The notes: generated by a model not told the origin, from the letters alone. A stretch of DNA of 32,331 nt from CAYYGL01 sp964471235 (GCA_964471235.1 CAYYGL010000033.1:1-32331), one strand, 5' to 3'; shown: positions 7,342 through 15,893, counted from the stretch's first letter. Translations and numbers: made by a program.

Positions 7342-8424
7342 ATGGCACATCGCGTATTCAATTTTAGCGCCGGACCGGCAACTTTGCCCTTATCGGTGTT
7401 GGAAACCATACAAAATGAAATGCTAAATTATCACGGTGAGGGGATGTCTCTCATCGAAATGAGTCACCGCTCCAAAACGTTTAACAACCTGACAGAGGAA
7501 ACCGAAGCCCTGGTGCGGGAACTGATGGGGTTTTCCGATGATTATCAGACCCTCTTTCTGCAAGGCGGCGCTACCGCCCAGTTTGCCGCCGTTCCCCTGA
7601 ATTTATCTCAGAATGGCAAAACCGGCGAGTACATCAACAGCGGCGCCTGGGCAACCAAGGCGATTAAGGAAGCGGAAAAATTGGGGAAACCGTTTCGGGT
7701 AATCGCCTCCTCGGAAAAGGATAGCCATACCTACATCCCCACCGATTTTGTAGTAAGCCGGGACGCCGCTTACCTGCACATCACCTCCAATAACACCATC
7801 TTCGGCACCCAGTGGCAGGAGTATCCCGACACCGGTGATGTGCCCCTGGTGGCGGATATGTCCTCCGATTTTTACTGCCGCCGTTTTGACCCCAACAAAT
7901 TCGGATTGATTTATGCCGGAGCCCAGAAGAATGCCGGACCCTCCGGGGTCACCATCGTGGTGATTCGCAAGGATTTGCTGGAGCGCAGCCCTGACAACAT
8001 TCCCACAATTTTGAATTACAAAATCTTTGCGGAAAAGAATTCCCTTTACAATACCCCCAACACCTTTGGCATTTATGTGGTAAACCTGGTGATGAAGTGG
8101 ATCAAAGACCAGGGCGGCATTGATGCGGTGGAGAAAGTCAATCGACAAAAAGCGCAACTGGTGTATGAGGTGCTGGATGGCAGCGACTTTTATCGCCCCC
8201 ATGCCCGGAAGGACAGCCGCTCCATCATGAACATCACCTGGCGGTTGCCGGCGGAAGAACTGGAAAAGAAATTTGTCGCCGAAGCTGCCGAACGTGAACT
8301 GGTAGGATTGAAAGGACACCGCTCAGTCGGTGGTATCCGCGCCTCCATCTACAATGCCATGCCCTTAGCGGGCGTGCAGCGGTTAGTGGAGTTTATGAAG
8401 GATTTTGAACGGCAGAACGGATAA
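7342..8424 (+). CDS. serC: Phosphoserine aminotransferase
   Basis: SerC is a PLP enzyme that makes 3-phosphoserine from 3-phosphohydroxypyruvate and glutamate, the second step of serine synthesis; in many bacteria it also serves pyridoxal phosphate synthesis. The 360-residue length matches the family. The N-terminus 'VFNFSAGPATLPLSVLE' and the PLP lysine K196 within 'YAGAQKNAGPSG' are diagnostic, as is the C-terminal 'GHRSVGGIRASIYNAMP'. ATG at 7342 is chosen because AAGGAGG lies just upstream and the conserved sequence starts immediately. No serA or serB is adjacent in the window. A hairpin follows at 8435. Confidence 0.97.
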   Translation: MAHRVFNFSAGPATLPLSVLETIQNEMLNYHGEGMSLIEMSHRSKTFNNLTEETEALVRELMGFSDDYQTLFLQGGATAQFAAVPLNLSQNGKTGEYINSGAWATKAIKEAEKLGKPFRVIASSEKDSHTYIPTDFVVSRDAAYLHITSNNTIFGTQWQEYPDTGDVPLVADMSSDFYCRRFDPNKFGLIYAGAQKNAGPSGVTIVVIRKDLLERSPDNIPTILNYKIFAEKNSLYNTPNTFGIYVVNLVMKWIKDQGGIDAVEKVNRQKAQLVYEVLDGSDFYRPHARKDSRSIMNITWRLPAEELEKKFVAEAAERELVGLKGHRSVGGIRASIYNAMPLAGVQRLVEFMKDFERQNG

Positions 8425-8434
8425 AAAGTCTTGG

Positions 8435-8475
8435 CAGGCGCCCCGAGACCTGTTCGGGGCGTCTGTAGGTTTTCC
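8435..8475 (+). terminator. Hairpin after serC, possible intrinsic terminator
   Basis: CAGGCGCCCCGA (8435-8446) pairs with TCGGGGCGTCTG (8454-8465) over 12 bp with one G-T wobble and a 7-nt loop. The following T-run is short (GGTTTTCC), so termination may be partial. It lies between serC and the small lipoprotein gene. Confidence 0.5.
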
Positions 8476-8486
8476 ATGGTGTATTT

Positions 8487-8876
8487 ATGATTCATTCATC
8501 TTTTTCCAGATTGCATCTCCCGGCTTTCTTAATTTTTGCAGTCCTTCTGCTTTTTGCTGCCTGTCGCAAACAAGAACCCCTCCCCGGTCAAATTCAACAG
8601 GCAAGCATGACCTATAAAAAAAGCGGTGATTACCGGAGTCTGGAAACGCTGGTGACTTATCTGCATAAGGGAGTGCCCGAGTCTGAGGTAAAACAACTGT
8701 TAGGCGAGCCGGTCTATTCCCCCATCGAAGGGCAATATTATTATGCTTCCGACAGTGCGGATGTGAACACCCACTTTGTACTGGGTTTGGTTGTCAATTA
8801 CACCCGACAGGATTCCACCAATCCGACCTCCCCCTGGATTTTGGAGGATTTTCAATTGATGCCCATCGGGGAGTAA
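8487..8876 (+). CDS. Small lipoprotein, BamE/SmpA-like fold suspected
   Basis: This 129-residue protein has a hydrophobic leader ending in the lipobox-like 'LLFAAC', so the mature protein should start at Cys28 and be membrane anchored. The middle segment 'LHKGVPESEVKQLLGEPVYSPIEGQYYYASD' has the 'G.....V..LLG.P' pattern of BamE/OmlA-type outer membrane lipoproteins, but the match is short and not family-defining. It follows serC by 62 bp across a hairpin and may be co-transcribed by read-through. No clear Shine-Dalgarno sequence is seen; ATG at 8487 is chosen because it precedes the signal peptide. Function unknown. Confidence 0.68.
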   Translation: MIHSSFSRLHLPAFLIFAVLLLFAACRKQEPLPGQIQQASMTYKKSGDYRSLETLVTYLHKGVPESEVKQLLGEPVYSPIEGQYYYASDSADVNTHFVLGLVVNYTRQDSTNPTSPWILEDFQLMPIGE

Positions 8877-8949
8877 GGATTTCCTTTCATATTCCGCATT
8901 TCTCCCTGGGTAAACTTGCTTTCTTCTCCGCACATCACATAAATTTAAA

Positions 8950-9180
8950 ATGTACTCACCTTATCGAGGGGAGCTTGCCCGAATGGCCGGATTTCTTCAC
9001 CATACACTTCATCACTATCATCTCCTGGGCAAATCGGTCAGGGAGGGATGGGCATTGTCTATACGGCGGAAGATCTGAAACTCCACCGAATGGTGGCATA
9101 TATCGAGGGGCAAACATTGGAGCGGCGCTTACAGAAAGATCAACTTTCGATTGAAAAAGTCGTGGCAATCTGCTCTCGAT
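8950..9180 (+). pseudogene. Remnant of a Hanks-type Ser/Thr protein kinase
   Basis: The frame from ATG 8950 ends '...LHHYHLLGK', which leads into a glycine-rich loop only after a shift. Restoring one A after 'ggcaaa' near 9033 gives 'IGQGGMGIVYTAEDLKLHRMVA', the canonical bacterial kinase P-loop. The text then jumps directly to 'YIEGQTLERRLQKDQLSIEKVVAI', which in kinases lies about 70 residues later (hinge region), so the segment carrying the catalytic lysine and helix C is deleted. No catalytic loop (HRDxxxxN) or DFG follows. The gene is dead: one frameshift, one internal deletion and a missing C-terminus. Confidence 0.7.
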
Positions 9181-9613
9181 TGGGCGGGAAGGCAGACGAC
9201 CGTTCACCACCTCTTCCCCATCCACCTGCCCTCCTAATAGTGGCAATGCTCGAAGCAAACCCGAGCTCAATCGACCGGATTGCCGCATCACCACACCGTT
9301 TCTCTGCGCGTCCTGAGGTTCTATTTACGGAACATCAAGTGTGCGAACGGATACCCCCTCAATCCTGCTGTGAAATTCATTGCATATCTTCCGTTTGATT
9401 GACATATTTGCATGGTTAGATAAAGTTCAGATGATTACAGCAACACGCGGAAAAATACCGGTTATAGACTTCTTCAAAAAGATTCTTACCACGGAAGAAT
9501 GCCGGAATGACACAAACGAGCATATAGCTGAATGGTCAGAATATGGATAATTTCTCGAAGCTAGCTTTCTGAATTGTAAACCTGGTAATTGCTTAACCAA
9601 AAAGGATAGAACC
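9181..9613. other. Non-coding stretch after the kinase remnant
   Basis: No frame in this 430-bp stretch has recognisable protein similarity. It is probably decayed DNA continuing from the kinase remnant plus the upstream region of the crotonase gene. A reasonable Shine-Dalgarno sequence (AAAGGAT) occurs just before the ATG at 9614. No repeat or RNA was recognised. Confidence 0.4.
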
Positions 9614-10369
9614 ATGCCCGACGGTTATGTGAACACGAAAATCGACAACGGTATTGCCACTATCGAATTTTTCCATCCCAAAAAAAATTCCCTGCCGGGA
9701 AGTTTGCTGAAAGAACTTGCCGCAGCCGTGAAAGGCGCCGGGGAGGATGACGCTGCCCGGGTGATTGTGCTGCGGAGCGCAGGAGAAGGTCCTTTTTGCG
9801 CCGGGGCGTCTTTCGATGAATTGTTAGCCATCGACCGCTTTGAACGGGGCAAGGAGTTTTTTATGGGCTTTGCCCGGCTGATTCTGGCGATGAAAAAAGC
9901 GCCCAAATTCGTCATCACCCGGGTGCAGGGCAAAACGGTGGGCGGCGGTGTGGGAGTGGTCTCCGCATCCGATTACGCCCTGGCGACTGAACAGGCATCC
10001 ATAAAGCTCAGCGAACTGGCATTGGGCATCGGACCGTTTGTGGTGGGTCCGGCGGTGACGCATAAGATTGGCAGTGGTGCATTTGCCGCGCTGTCCATCG
10101 ACACCGGGTGGCGGGAGGCTGCCTGGGCAAAAACGCACGGCATGTACGCCGATGTGTATAGGAGCATTGCGGAGTTGGATGCTGCGGTGGATGCCCTGGC
10201 GCATAAATTAGCCGCCAGCAGCCCGGATGCCATGGCACAACTGAAAGCGGTCTTCTGGCAGGGCACCGAGCATTGGGATGAATTGTTAGAGCAGCGCGCC
10301 GAAATGAGCGGCAGACTGGTGCTGTCCGAATTTACCCGGAGGGCAATCCAGGCGTTTAAGCAAAAATAA
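9614..10369 (+). CDS. Enoyl-CoA hydratase/isomerase (crotonase) family protein
   Basis: This 251-residue protein has the crotonase fold. The oxyanion-hole segments are 'FCAGASFDEL' (61-70) and 'VQGKTVGGGVG' (104-114). By alignment with rat enoyl-CoA hydratase, the catalytic Glu164 is kept (E134 in 'KLSEL'), whereas the Glu144 position is Gly114. A classical two-glutamate hydration mechanism is therefore doubtful; an isomerase, a lyase or a methylglutaconyl-CoA hydratase-like member are alternatives. The start ATG 9614 has an AAAGGAT upstream. It is followed after 17 bp by the FG-GAP protein gene, though a functional link is not obvious. Cytoplasmic CoA-ester metabolism is the expected role. 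Confidence 0.88.
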   Translation: MPDGYVNTKIDNGIATIEFFHPKKNSLPGSLLKELAAAVKGAGEDDAARVIVLRSAGEGPFCAGASFDELLAIDRFERGKEFFMGFARLILAMKKAPKFVITRVQGKTVGGGVGVVSASDYALATEQASIKLSELALGIGPFVVGPAVTHKIGSGAFAALSIDTGWREAAWAKTHGMYADVYRSIAELDAAVDALAHKLAASSPDAMAQLKAVFWQGTEHWDELLEQRAEMSGRLVLSEFTRRAIQAFKQK

Positions 10370-10386
10370 CCGGCAATTCGTTCATT

Positions 10387-12183
10387 ATGAAAAACCTGAG
10401 AACATACACGGCGCTGTTGGGCTGTCTATTGACGTTGGGTGCAATCCGTTCCCTCAACGCCCAATCGCCCCCACAGGTAGTCTCGGTCTTCCCGGCTAAT
10501 CAAACCACCCAGGCCTCCCGCCATACCGACATCGTAATTGACTTTGACCGGGAGATGGACCTGCAAAGCCTGGGAACTGCCGATTTTTCGGTATTCGGTC
10601 GCTGGTCCGGGGTGATGAACGGCAGCATCGCCTGGGAAGCCAATCACTTCCGGCTCCGGTTTACCCCGGCAACGCTTTTTTCCGCCGGGGAGTGGGTGAC
10701 GGTGATGCTTTCGCGAAATATCACCGATACCAGCGGCACCCCCCTGCCCGCCGGGTATAGCTGGAACTTCTGGATTGCCGCGGCGCCGGCGAGCATGGAG
10801 TTAGCCATCAGCGAGCGAATTCCGGTGCGTCAGCCCGGGGAAGGGCATATCCAGACCTACGGTGCATACGGTGGCGATCTCAATGGCGACGGGTTCTCCG
10901 ACTTCACCGTGCCCAATGAAATTTCCAACGATGTGCGGGTATTTTTGAACGACCAGCAGGGCGGCTACAGCAGCTTTACCATCTTTCCACTTCCCAACGC
11001 TGACCGTCCCAGCACCAACGAAGGGGCGGACTTTAACGGCGACGGCTTCATCGATATTGCCATCGGGAATACCCAAAATGACCGGGTGCAGGTGCTGTTG
11101 GGTGACGGCGTCGGCGGGTTTGGTGACATCACCAGTTACAGCGCTGCCCAGAGCGTACGCGGGCTTACGGTGATGGATTTGAACGGGGATGCCCGGATGG
11201 ATATCGTCACTGCCAATCGAGATGGAGATAATATTTCCCTGCTGATGAACAATGGGGACGGCACTTTTGCCGCGGCGGTCAACATGGAAGGAGGGGGAAG
11301 CCGGGAGACGGCCTGCGCGGCAGCGGATGCCAATGGAGATGGGATTTTGGATTTGTTTGTCGGGGCTTACCAGAGCGATGAACTGCTCCTGTTGTTGGGA
11401 GACGGCAACGGCGGGCTATCGTTTTCAGACCGGGTGAGCCTTCCTGCCGGCAGCCGTCCCTGGATGGTGGCGGTTGGGGATGTCAACAGCGACGGCACGG
11501 CGGATGTGGTTTCGGCAAACTCCGGGAACAGCACCGTGTCGGTGGCTTCGGGAGACGGCGCCGGGGGACTCCAGTTGGCTCAGAATTATGACAGCGGTGC
11601 CAATTTCCCCCTGGCAATTGACCTGGGCGATGTGGATGGCGATGGCGACCTGGATATGATGGTCAGCAACTTCGGCACCACTGCCCCGGGCAGCGGCAAA
11701 TGGCGCCTATGGGAAAATGACGGTAGCGGTAATTTCTCGGTTGTGCAGGATTTTCCGGCAACCATCGCTGCATCCTGTGCGGTCTTTCACGATCGGGATA
11801 ATGACGGGGATACCGATATCACCGGAATCGATGAGATGGAAGATGAATTGGTTTTATTAAACAATGATTCCATCGCAGTTGTGATAACAGTTGACCCGGT
11901 CATAGAAAGGTTCAAATTATTTCCCAATTTCCCCAATCCTTTTAATCCCCGAACCCGAATTCAATACCAGCTACCCCAACAAACGGAAGTGGAACTTGCG
12001 ATATTTGACCTGCAGGGCAGGGTGATTAACATTTTGGATAAAGGGGTACGGTCAGGCGGAAGATTTTCAGTTGTTTGGAACGGAACAGATCAACAGGGAA
12101 GGGGAGTGGCGTCGGGAATCTACCTCTATCGGCTGCAAACGCCGGGATTTTCAAAAACCCGTAAGCTTCTGCTGCTGAGGTAA
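10387..12183 (+). CDS. Secreted FG-GAP/VCBS-repeat protein with C-terminal sorting domain
   Basis: This 598-residue exported protein has a signal peptide at about 1-25. An Ig-like 'SbsA' domain (about 30-135, 'VSVFPANQTTQASRHTDIVIDFDREMD') is followed by about seven FG-GAP/VCBS repeats (145-490) with Ca-binding loops such as DLNGDGFSD, DFNGDGFID, DLNGDARMD and DVDGDGDLD. The C-terminal ~80 residues carry 'FPNFPNPFNPRTRIQYQLP' and end 'ASGIYLYRLQTPGFSKTRKLLLLR', a FlgD-like/type IX-style sorting module. The propeller probably acts at the cell surface in adhesion or carbohydrate/protein binding; the ligand is unknown. The module is one of the main taxonomic clues in the window. Confidence 0.9.
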   Translation: MKNLRTYTALLGCLLTLGAIRSLNAQSPPQVVSVFPANQTTQASRHTDIVIDFDREMDLQSLGTADFSVFGRWSGVMNGSIAWEANHFRLRFTPATLFSAGEWVTVMLSRNITDTSGTPLPAGYSWNFWIAAAPASMELAISERIPVRQPGEGHIQTYGAYGGDLNGDGFSDFTVPNEISNDVRVFLNDQQGGYSSFTIFPLPNADRPSTNEGADFNGDGFIDIAIGNTQNDRVQVLLGDGVGGFGDITSYSAAQSVRGLTVMDLNGDARMDIVTANRDGDNISLLMNNGDGTFAAAVNMEGGGSRETACAAADANGDGILDLFVGAYQSDELLLLLGDGNGGLSFSDRVSLPAGSRPWMVAVGDVNSDGTADVVSANSGNSTVSVASGDGAGGLQLAQNYDSGANFPLAIDLGDVDGDGDLDMMVSNFGTTAPGSGKWRLWENDGSGNFSVVQDFPATIAASCAVFHDRDNDGDTDITGIDEMEDELVLLNNDSIAVVITVDPVIERFKLFPNFPNPFNPRTRIQYQLPQQTEVELAIFDLQGRVINILDKGVRSGGRFSVVWNGTDQQGRGVASGIYLYRLQTPGFSKTRKLLLLR

Positions 12184-12442
12184 GAAGGGTGAAACGGGAC
12201 GCATGAACATTGATGAGTAACGAGAAAAGAGTGATGAGTTCGGATTTCTCATGGCGAATTTTGCGTTCCCCCCTCTACCCATTTACCGCTGCCTGTTTCT
12301 TTGGGAAAGGCTGTTAGCTGACCGTGACTGGAATGGATAAGATTTCTTCCCATTTCCCCATCGATTCAAATTATCAAAACAAGTTTTGATGATCCAACCC
12401 CCCAGCATCATATCTCTTATTCCCGTTAAATTCACCCACAGC
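12184..12442. other. Non-coding region before tRNA-Leu
   Basis: No gene or RNA was recognised. A short G/T-rich-complement motif (around 12271-12288) resembles the sequence at 14429-14446 in opposite orientation, but the match is short. The tRNA promoter starts right after this stretch. Confidence 0.4.
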
Positions 12443-12471
12443 TTGACACGGCAGCAGGGATTGATTAAATT
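12443..12471 (+). promoter_or_regulatory. Sigma-70-like promoter of tRNA-Leu
   Basis: A perfect -35 TTGACA (12443-12448) and a -10 TAAATT (12466-12471) are separated by exactly 17 bp. The expected transcription start is near 12478, leaving a short 5' leader before the tRNA at 12497. Confidence 0.75.
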
Positions 12472-12496
12472 CTGCCGCATTGATGAGACATCTAAC

Positions 12497-12585
<89 letters not shown>

Positions 12586-12587
12586 AC

Positions 12588-12620
12588 AAAAGGCTGGCGC
12601 ATCAACCGTCAGCCTTTTTT
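12588..12620 (+). terminator. Rho-independent terminator of tRNA-Leu
   Basis: AAAAGGCTG (12588-12596) pairs with CAGCCTTTT (12610-12618), extended inward by GCG/CGT pairs. It ends in a run of T (12615-12620) and begins immediately after the tRNA. On the opposite strand the A-run makes it potentially bidirectional for the esterase gene ending at 12687. Confidence 0.88.
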
Positions 12621-12686
12621 GATCTCTTGAGTGGAGAGCTGCAGAATATGCTGTGACATCTGCATAACTCAAACCGAACGTTTTGC

Positions 12687-13421
12687 CTAAAAGCGGTTTC
12701 CCAGGAAATAGGGCAGCATCTGCCGCCAGGTGTGCCAGTCATGGGGCATATCGTGCCCCCATAATTCCAGGGAGTGGGGAATCCCCTTCCGGTGGAGAAT
12801 GTCCGAGAGGTGAATCGAAGCGCCAGGGTCTTCATATTCCCCCTGCCCGGTAGCGATAATGATATGCTCTCCTTTGCTGCGCATCTGGTTCAACATGAAT
12901 TCATCTTCCCAGTTGGGCAGGTAATGCACCGGGGAATTGAAATAGACGTTGTCATCAAAATACCCGCCGCTGTAAGCTTCCAGGTTATAGACGCCGCTCA
13001 TGGCAATCACCCCGGCAAACAGGTCCGGTCGGCGGAAAAAAGTGTTGGCAGCATGCAGTGCGCCCAGGGAAGCGCCGCTGGTCACCACCGGCACCGAGCC
13101 CTGGCAATCATTATGAATAAAGGGTAACACTTCCTGCACAATATACTCATTATACTGCTGATGGCGAATTCCTCTGTCCCGTGGCGGTACATGCTCATTC
13201 AACCAACTCTCGTTGTTGATGCTGTTGATGGAATATATTTTGCATTTTCCACCATCAATCAGCCCGGCAAGGGAGTCGATCATCTGAAAGCGTTCATACT
13301 CCAGAAAATCTGCCCCGGCAGTCGGGAACATCAACACCGCAAATCCCCAGTGCCCATATACCGCAATCTCCATATCTTTATATAAATTGGGACTCCACCA
13401 TTTATGAATTTCCCGGCGCAT
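12687..13421 (-). CDS. Alpha/beta-hydrolase esterase (esterase D / enterochelin-esterase-like)
   Basis: This 244-residue cytoplasmic-looking protein has no signal peptide. The nucleophile elbow is GASLG with Ser118, and the catalytic His is likely H230 in 'PHDWHTWRQMLPYFL'. The central 'VVTSGASLGALHAANTFFRRPDLFAGVIAMSG' is the hallmark of the putative esterase family PF00756. Members hydrolyse esters of varied acyl or trehalose substrates; the substrate here is unknown. ATG 13421 is preferred over the in-frame TTG two codons upstream because an AGGAG precedes it at good distance. It is convergent with tRNA-Leu and stands alone. Confidence 0.87.
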   Translation of the reverse strand: MRREIHKWWSPNLYKDMEIAVYGHWGFAVLMFPTAGADFLEYERFQMIDSLAGLIDGGKCKIYSINSINNESWLNEHVPPRDRGIRHQQYNEYIVQEVLPFIHNDCQGSVPVVTSGASLGALHAANTFFRRPDLFAGVIAMSGVYNLEAYSGGYFDDNVYFNSPVHYLPNWEDEFMLNQMRSKGEHIIIATGQGEYEDPGASIHLSDILHRKGIPHSLELWGHDMPHDWHTWRQMLPYFLGNRF

Positions 13422-13753
13422 AAACAAAAGACTCCTGTTGGCAGGTATTAAAATTGTTAGACCCCCCCCGACGGTTCCGGGGGCGATTATTCGGAATTTG
13501 CGGGGTCGGGATGCAAGTTCCCTTTAACTTTAAGCCGTTCTCCTTTCCACGGACCCCGGGTATTTACCGAAATCCGTTTGTGGAAATCAAGTGGAAAATA
13601 ATTCTCACTCCCCTCATCAGCGATTTCCTCGTCATATCCCTTCCGGCGGGTTGCTTAATTTTTCCCCTTGTTGTCTTTTGGGGATTGACTGATTAAATTT
13701 TTAATGCCCTCATCAAAAATGTGTTGAAACAATTTTAACACAGGAGCCTCCGT
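13422..13753. other. Divergent intergenic region with a GC hairpin
   Basis: No supported gene is present. A GC-rich inverted repeat, CCCCCCGACGG followed by CCGGGGGCG, lies at about 13462-13484. The open frames here are short and of unlikely composition. The AT-rich final 70 bp probably holds the promoter of the YbhB-like gene. Confidence 0.35.
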
Positions 13754-14314
13754 ATGAAAACATCCATTATCATTTTCCCGATGATGATTCTGGCACTATT
13801 TACCTGCCAGGGAAACCAACACCAAACCGGCACCAAAGCAAAAGGAGGTCAAAAAATGGCACTTAAAGTTACCAGCACCAACTTTGACGCCGGCGGGATG
13901 ATCCCCATGAAATATACCTGCGACGGGATCGACATCTCCCCCCACATTGCCTGGGACTCCGTTCCGCAAGGTACCAAAAGCCTTGCCCTGATTTGCGATG
14001 ACCCGGATGCGCCCATGAAAACCTGGGTTCACTGGGTGATTTATAACATTCCCCCGGATCAAACGGAATTGGCGGAGAATATTCCACCCCAGAAAACCCT
14101 TCCCACCGGGGCACTGCAGGGCATCAATGATTTTCGGAAGATCGGCTACGGCGGACCCTGCCCACCCGGCGGCACCCACCGCTATTATTTCAAACTTTAT
14201 GCCCTGGATACCATGCTCAATCTGGAACCGGGCGCTACCAAAGACCAGTTGCTAAAAGCGATGGAAGGACACATCCTGGATAGCGGGGAATTGATGGGGA
14301 AATATAAACGGTAA
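13754..14314 (+). CDS. YbhB/YbcL-family (PEBP, Raf-kinase-inhibitor-like) protein, possible lipoprotein form
   Basis: The PEBP fold is clear: 'GGMIPMKYTCDGIDISPHIAW', the ligand-site motif 'DDPDAPMKTWVHWVIYNIP', and 'YGGPCPPGGTHRYYFKLYALD' including the conserved GPxPPxGxHRY. From ATG 13754 the 186-residue product has a hydrophobic leader ending '...LALFTC' that could be lipidated. An internal in-frame ATG at 13856 is preceded by a near-perfect AAGGAGGT and would give a 152-residue cytoplasmic protein of the usual YbhB length. Both starts have good ribosome sites, so dual products are possible. The biochemical role of bacterial YbhB proteins is not established. No operon partner is obvious. 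Confidence 0.9.
   Translation: MKTSIIIFPMMILALFTCQGNQHQTGTKAKGGQKMALKVTSTNFDAGGMIPMKYTCDGIDISPHIAWDSVPQGTKSLALICDDPDAPMKTWVHWVIYNIPPDQTELAENIPPQKTLPTGALQGINDFRKIGYGGPCPPGGTHRYYFKLYALDTMLNLEPGATKDQLLKAMEGHILDSGELMGKYKR
13842..13858 (+). promoter_or_regulatory. Internal Shine-Dalgarno and alternative start in the YbhB-like gene
   Basis: AAGGAGGT (13842-13849) lies six bases before the in-frame ATG at 13856. It is stronger than the AGGAG of the first start and coincides with the boundary between leader and PEBP domain. Confidence 0.6.
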
Positions 14315-14434
14315 GTAAGATGAGGAGCATCAGAACTTGTTTTAATAGGTGCATAAATTAGATGCTTCCGCTTTCGGTAGCCGTTAATAGTCTGTTCTCA
14401 GCCTTCGGCTATTAGCAGAAAATATGGGTAAATG

Positions 14435-14496
14435 AGTAGAAGGGGATGAGTGGATGGGTAAATGGAACCATTATGCGTCACTCATCCCCCTCTACT
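14435..14496. repeat. 18-bp inverted repeat upstream of the thiolase gene
   Basis: The arm at 14435-14452 (starts AGTAGAAGGGG) and the arm at 14479-14496 (starts CACTCATCCCC) are complementary at 17 of 18 positions, with a 26-nt loop. The structure ends 33 bp before the thiolase start and would form a stable hairpin in its leader, or be a small palindromic element. Confidence 0.65.
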
Positions 14497-14529
14497 CCCC
14501 ACGTTTCACGCAAAGAAAGGAGTGCGGTG

Positions 14530-15891
14530 ATGAGACCTGTTTATGCAGTAGCGGGCGGGGTAAGTAAATTTGCCAAAGCCCGCCCGGACAAATCATTTCC
14601 GGCATTGGTAAAGGAAGCTTACGATGATGCCATTCGGGATATCGGCATGGAGTTTCAGCAGTTTACGGAGTTGGTGGATGGCTCTGTTGCCAGCTATTTT
14701 AGCGATCACTTCAGCCGCCAGTTGATGGCGGGTATTATGGCACAGGATTACCTTGGCTTGTGCCCCAAACCAAGCCACCGGGTGGAGGGCGGCGGCGCTA
14801 CCGGCGGCATCTGTTTTCAGGAAGCCTGGAAAGCAGTGGCATCCGGTTATATGGATATTTGTGTGGCTTATGGCTTTGAAACCATGTCCCATGTGGAAAC
14901 CTGGAAAGGGAATGAGTTCATCGCTCTCGCCAGTGATACCAATTTCGATTACCCGGTGGGCGGCTTCTATTCCGGCTATTACGCCATGATGGTCACCCGG
15001 CACATGAAGGAGTTTGGCACCACGGTGGAACAGATGGCGCATGTCAGTGTGAAGAATCACATCAATGCATATTATAACCCGTATGCCCAGAAACGGAATC
15101 GCTATACCATCGAAGATGTGCGTAACAGCCCCATGGTTGCCTGGCCGCTGACCCGGCTGGATATTTGTGTGATGAGCGACGGGGCGGCGGCAACGATCCT
15201 GTGTTCGGAAGAGGGGCTGAATCGCCTGGAGAAATCCGGTGCCCGGATCCCCCGACCGTTGGTGAAAATTGCCGGTATCGGGCGCGGTACCGATGCCATG
15301 CGCATGGCAGACCGTCCCCATCAATCTTATGACGATTTTCTGAAGTTTAATCTGCTTCCCAATGAAGATACGGAAGAAACCCGGAAATATTACCGGGATT
15401 TATGGGAACGCGGCTTCCGTTACCCGGGCGTGCATTCTTTCCGCGCCGGCAGAATGGCATCCCGGGAAGCCTACCGAAACGCCGGGATCACCAATCCGCT
15501 CCAGGAACTGGATTTTGTGGAATTGCATGATGCATACACTTCCAGCGAAATCCAGACTTATGAGGATATGGGACTGTGCCGCTATGGAGAAGGCGGTCCG
15601 TTTGCCGCTTCCGGAAAAGCCTTTATGCCCGGGATTGAGTACGGGCTGAATCTCCCCGAAAAACCGCTCTGCCCGGTGAATCCCAGCGGCGGCTTAATTG
15701 CCTGCGGGCATCCGGTGGGCGCCACCGGATTGATGCAGGCAGTCTTTGCCATCTGGCAATTGCAGGGAACCATACCGGAACACTTCCAAAACGAGACATT
15801 GCAAATCAAAAATGCCCGGCGCGGGGCTATCCATTCCCACGCCGGTACCGGCACCTATGTCACGGTCACCATTCTGGAGAAAGGAGTGTAA
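14530..15891 (+). CDS. Thiolase-superfamily protein lacking the nucleophilic cysteine
   Basis: This 453-residue protein has a thiolase fold of the SCP2/archaeal-like type. The conserved 'VEGGGATGG' (85-93) aligns without gaps to the 'VEAACASGG' nucleophile loop, but the catalytic Cys is Gly89. The other active-site elements are kept: H333 in 'ELHDAY' and C392/H394 in 'ACGHPVGATG'. Ordinary thiolytic acyl transfer is therefore unlikely. ATG 14530 is chosen because of AAAGGAG upstream and the conserved start; in-frame codons from 14446 overlap an inverted repeat. The DUF35 gene begins 2 bp after the stop, matching known two-subunit complexes such as the Ltp2 aldolase-DUF35 lyase or archaeal thiolase-DUF35. 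A carbon-carbon lyase on CoA esters is a plausible role. Confidence 0.85.
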   Translation: MRPVYAVAGGVSKFAKARPDKSFPALVKEAYDDAIRDIGMEFQQFTELVDGSVASYFSDHFSRQLMAGIMAQDYLGLCPKPSHRVEGGGATGGICFQEAWKAVASGYMDICVAYGFETMSHVETWKGNEFIALASDTNFDYPVGGFYSGYYAMMVTRHMKEFGTTVEQMAHVSVKNHINAYYNPYAQKRNRYTIEDVRNSPMVAWPLTRLDICVMSDGAAATILCSEEGLNRLEKSGARIPRPLVKIAGIGRGTDAMRMADRPHQSYDDFLKFNLLPNEDTEETRKYYRDLWERGFRYPGVHSFRAGRMASREAYRNAGITNPLQELDFVELHDAYTSSEIQTYEDMGLCRYGEGGPFAASGKAFMPGIEYGLNLPEKPLCPVNPSGGLIACGHPVGATGLMQAVFAIWQLQGTIPEHFQNETLQIKNARRGAIHSHAGTGTYVTVTILEKGV

Positions 15892-15893
15892 TC

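Noticed and set aside
13454..13696. An 80-codon plus-strand open frame upstream of the YbhB-like gene
   Set aside because: It starts in a homopolymer C tract, has no ribosome site or domain, and an unlikely composition.
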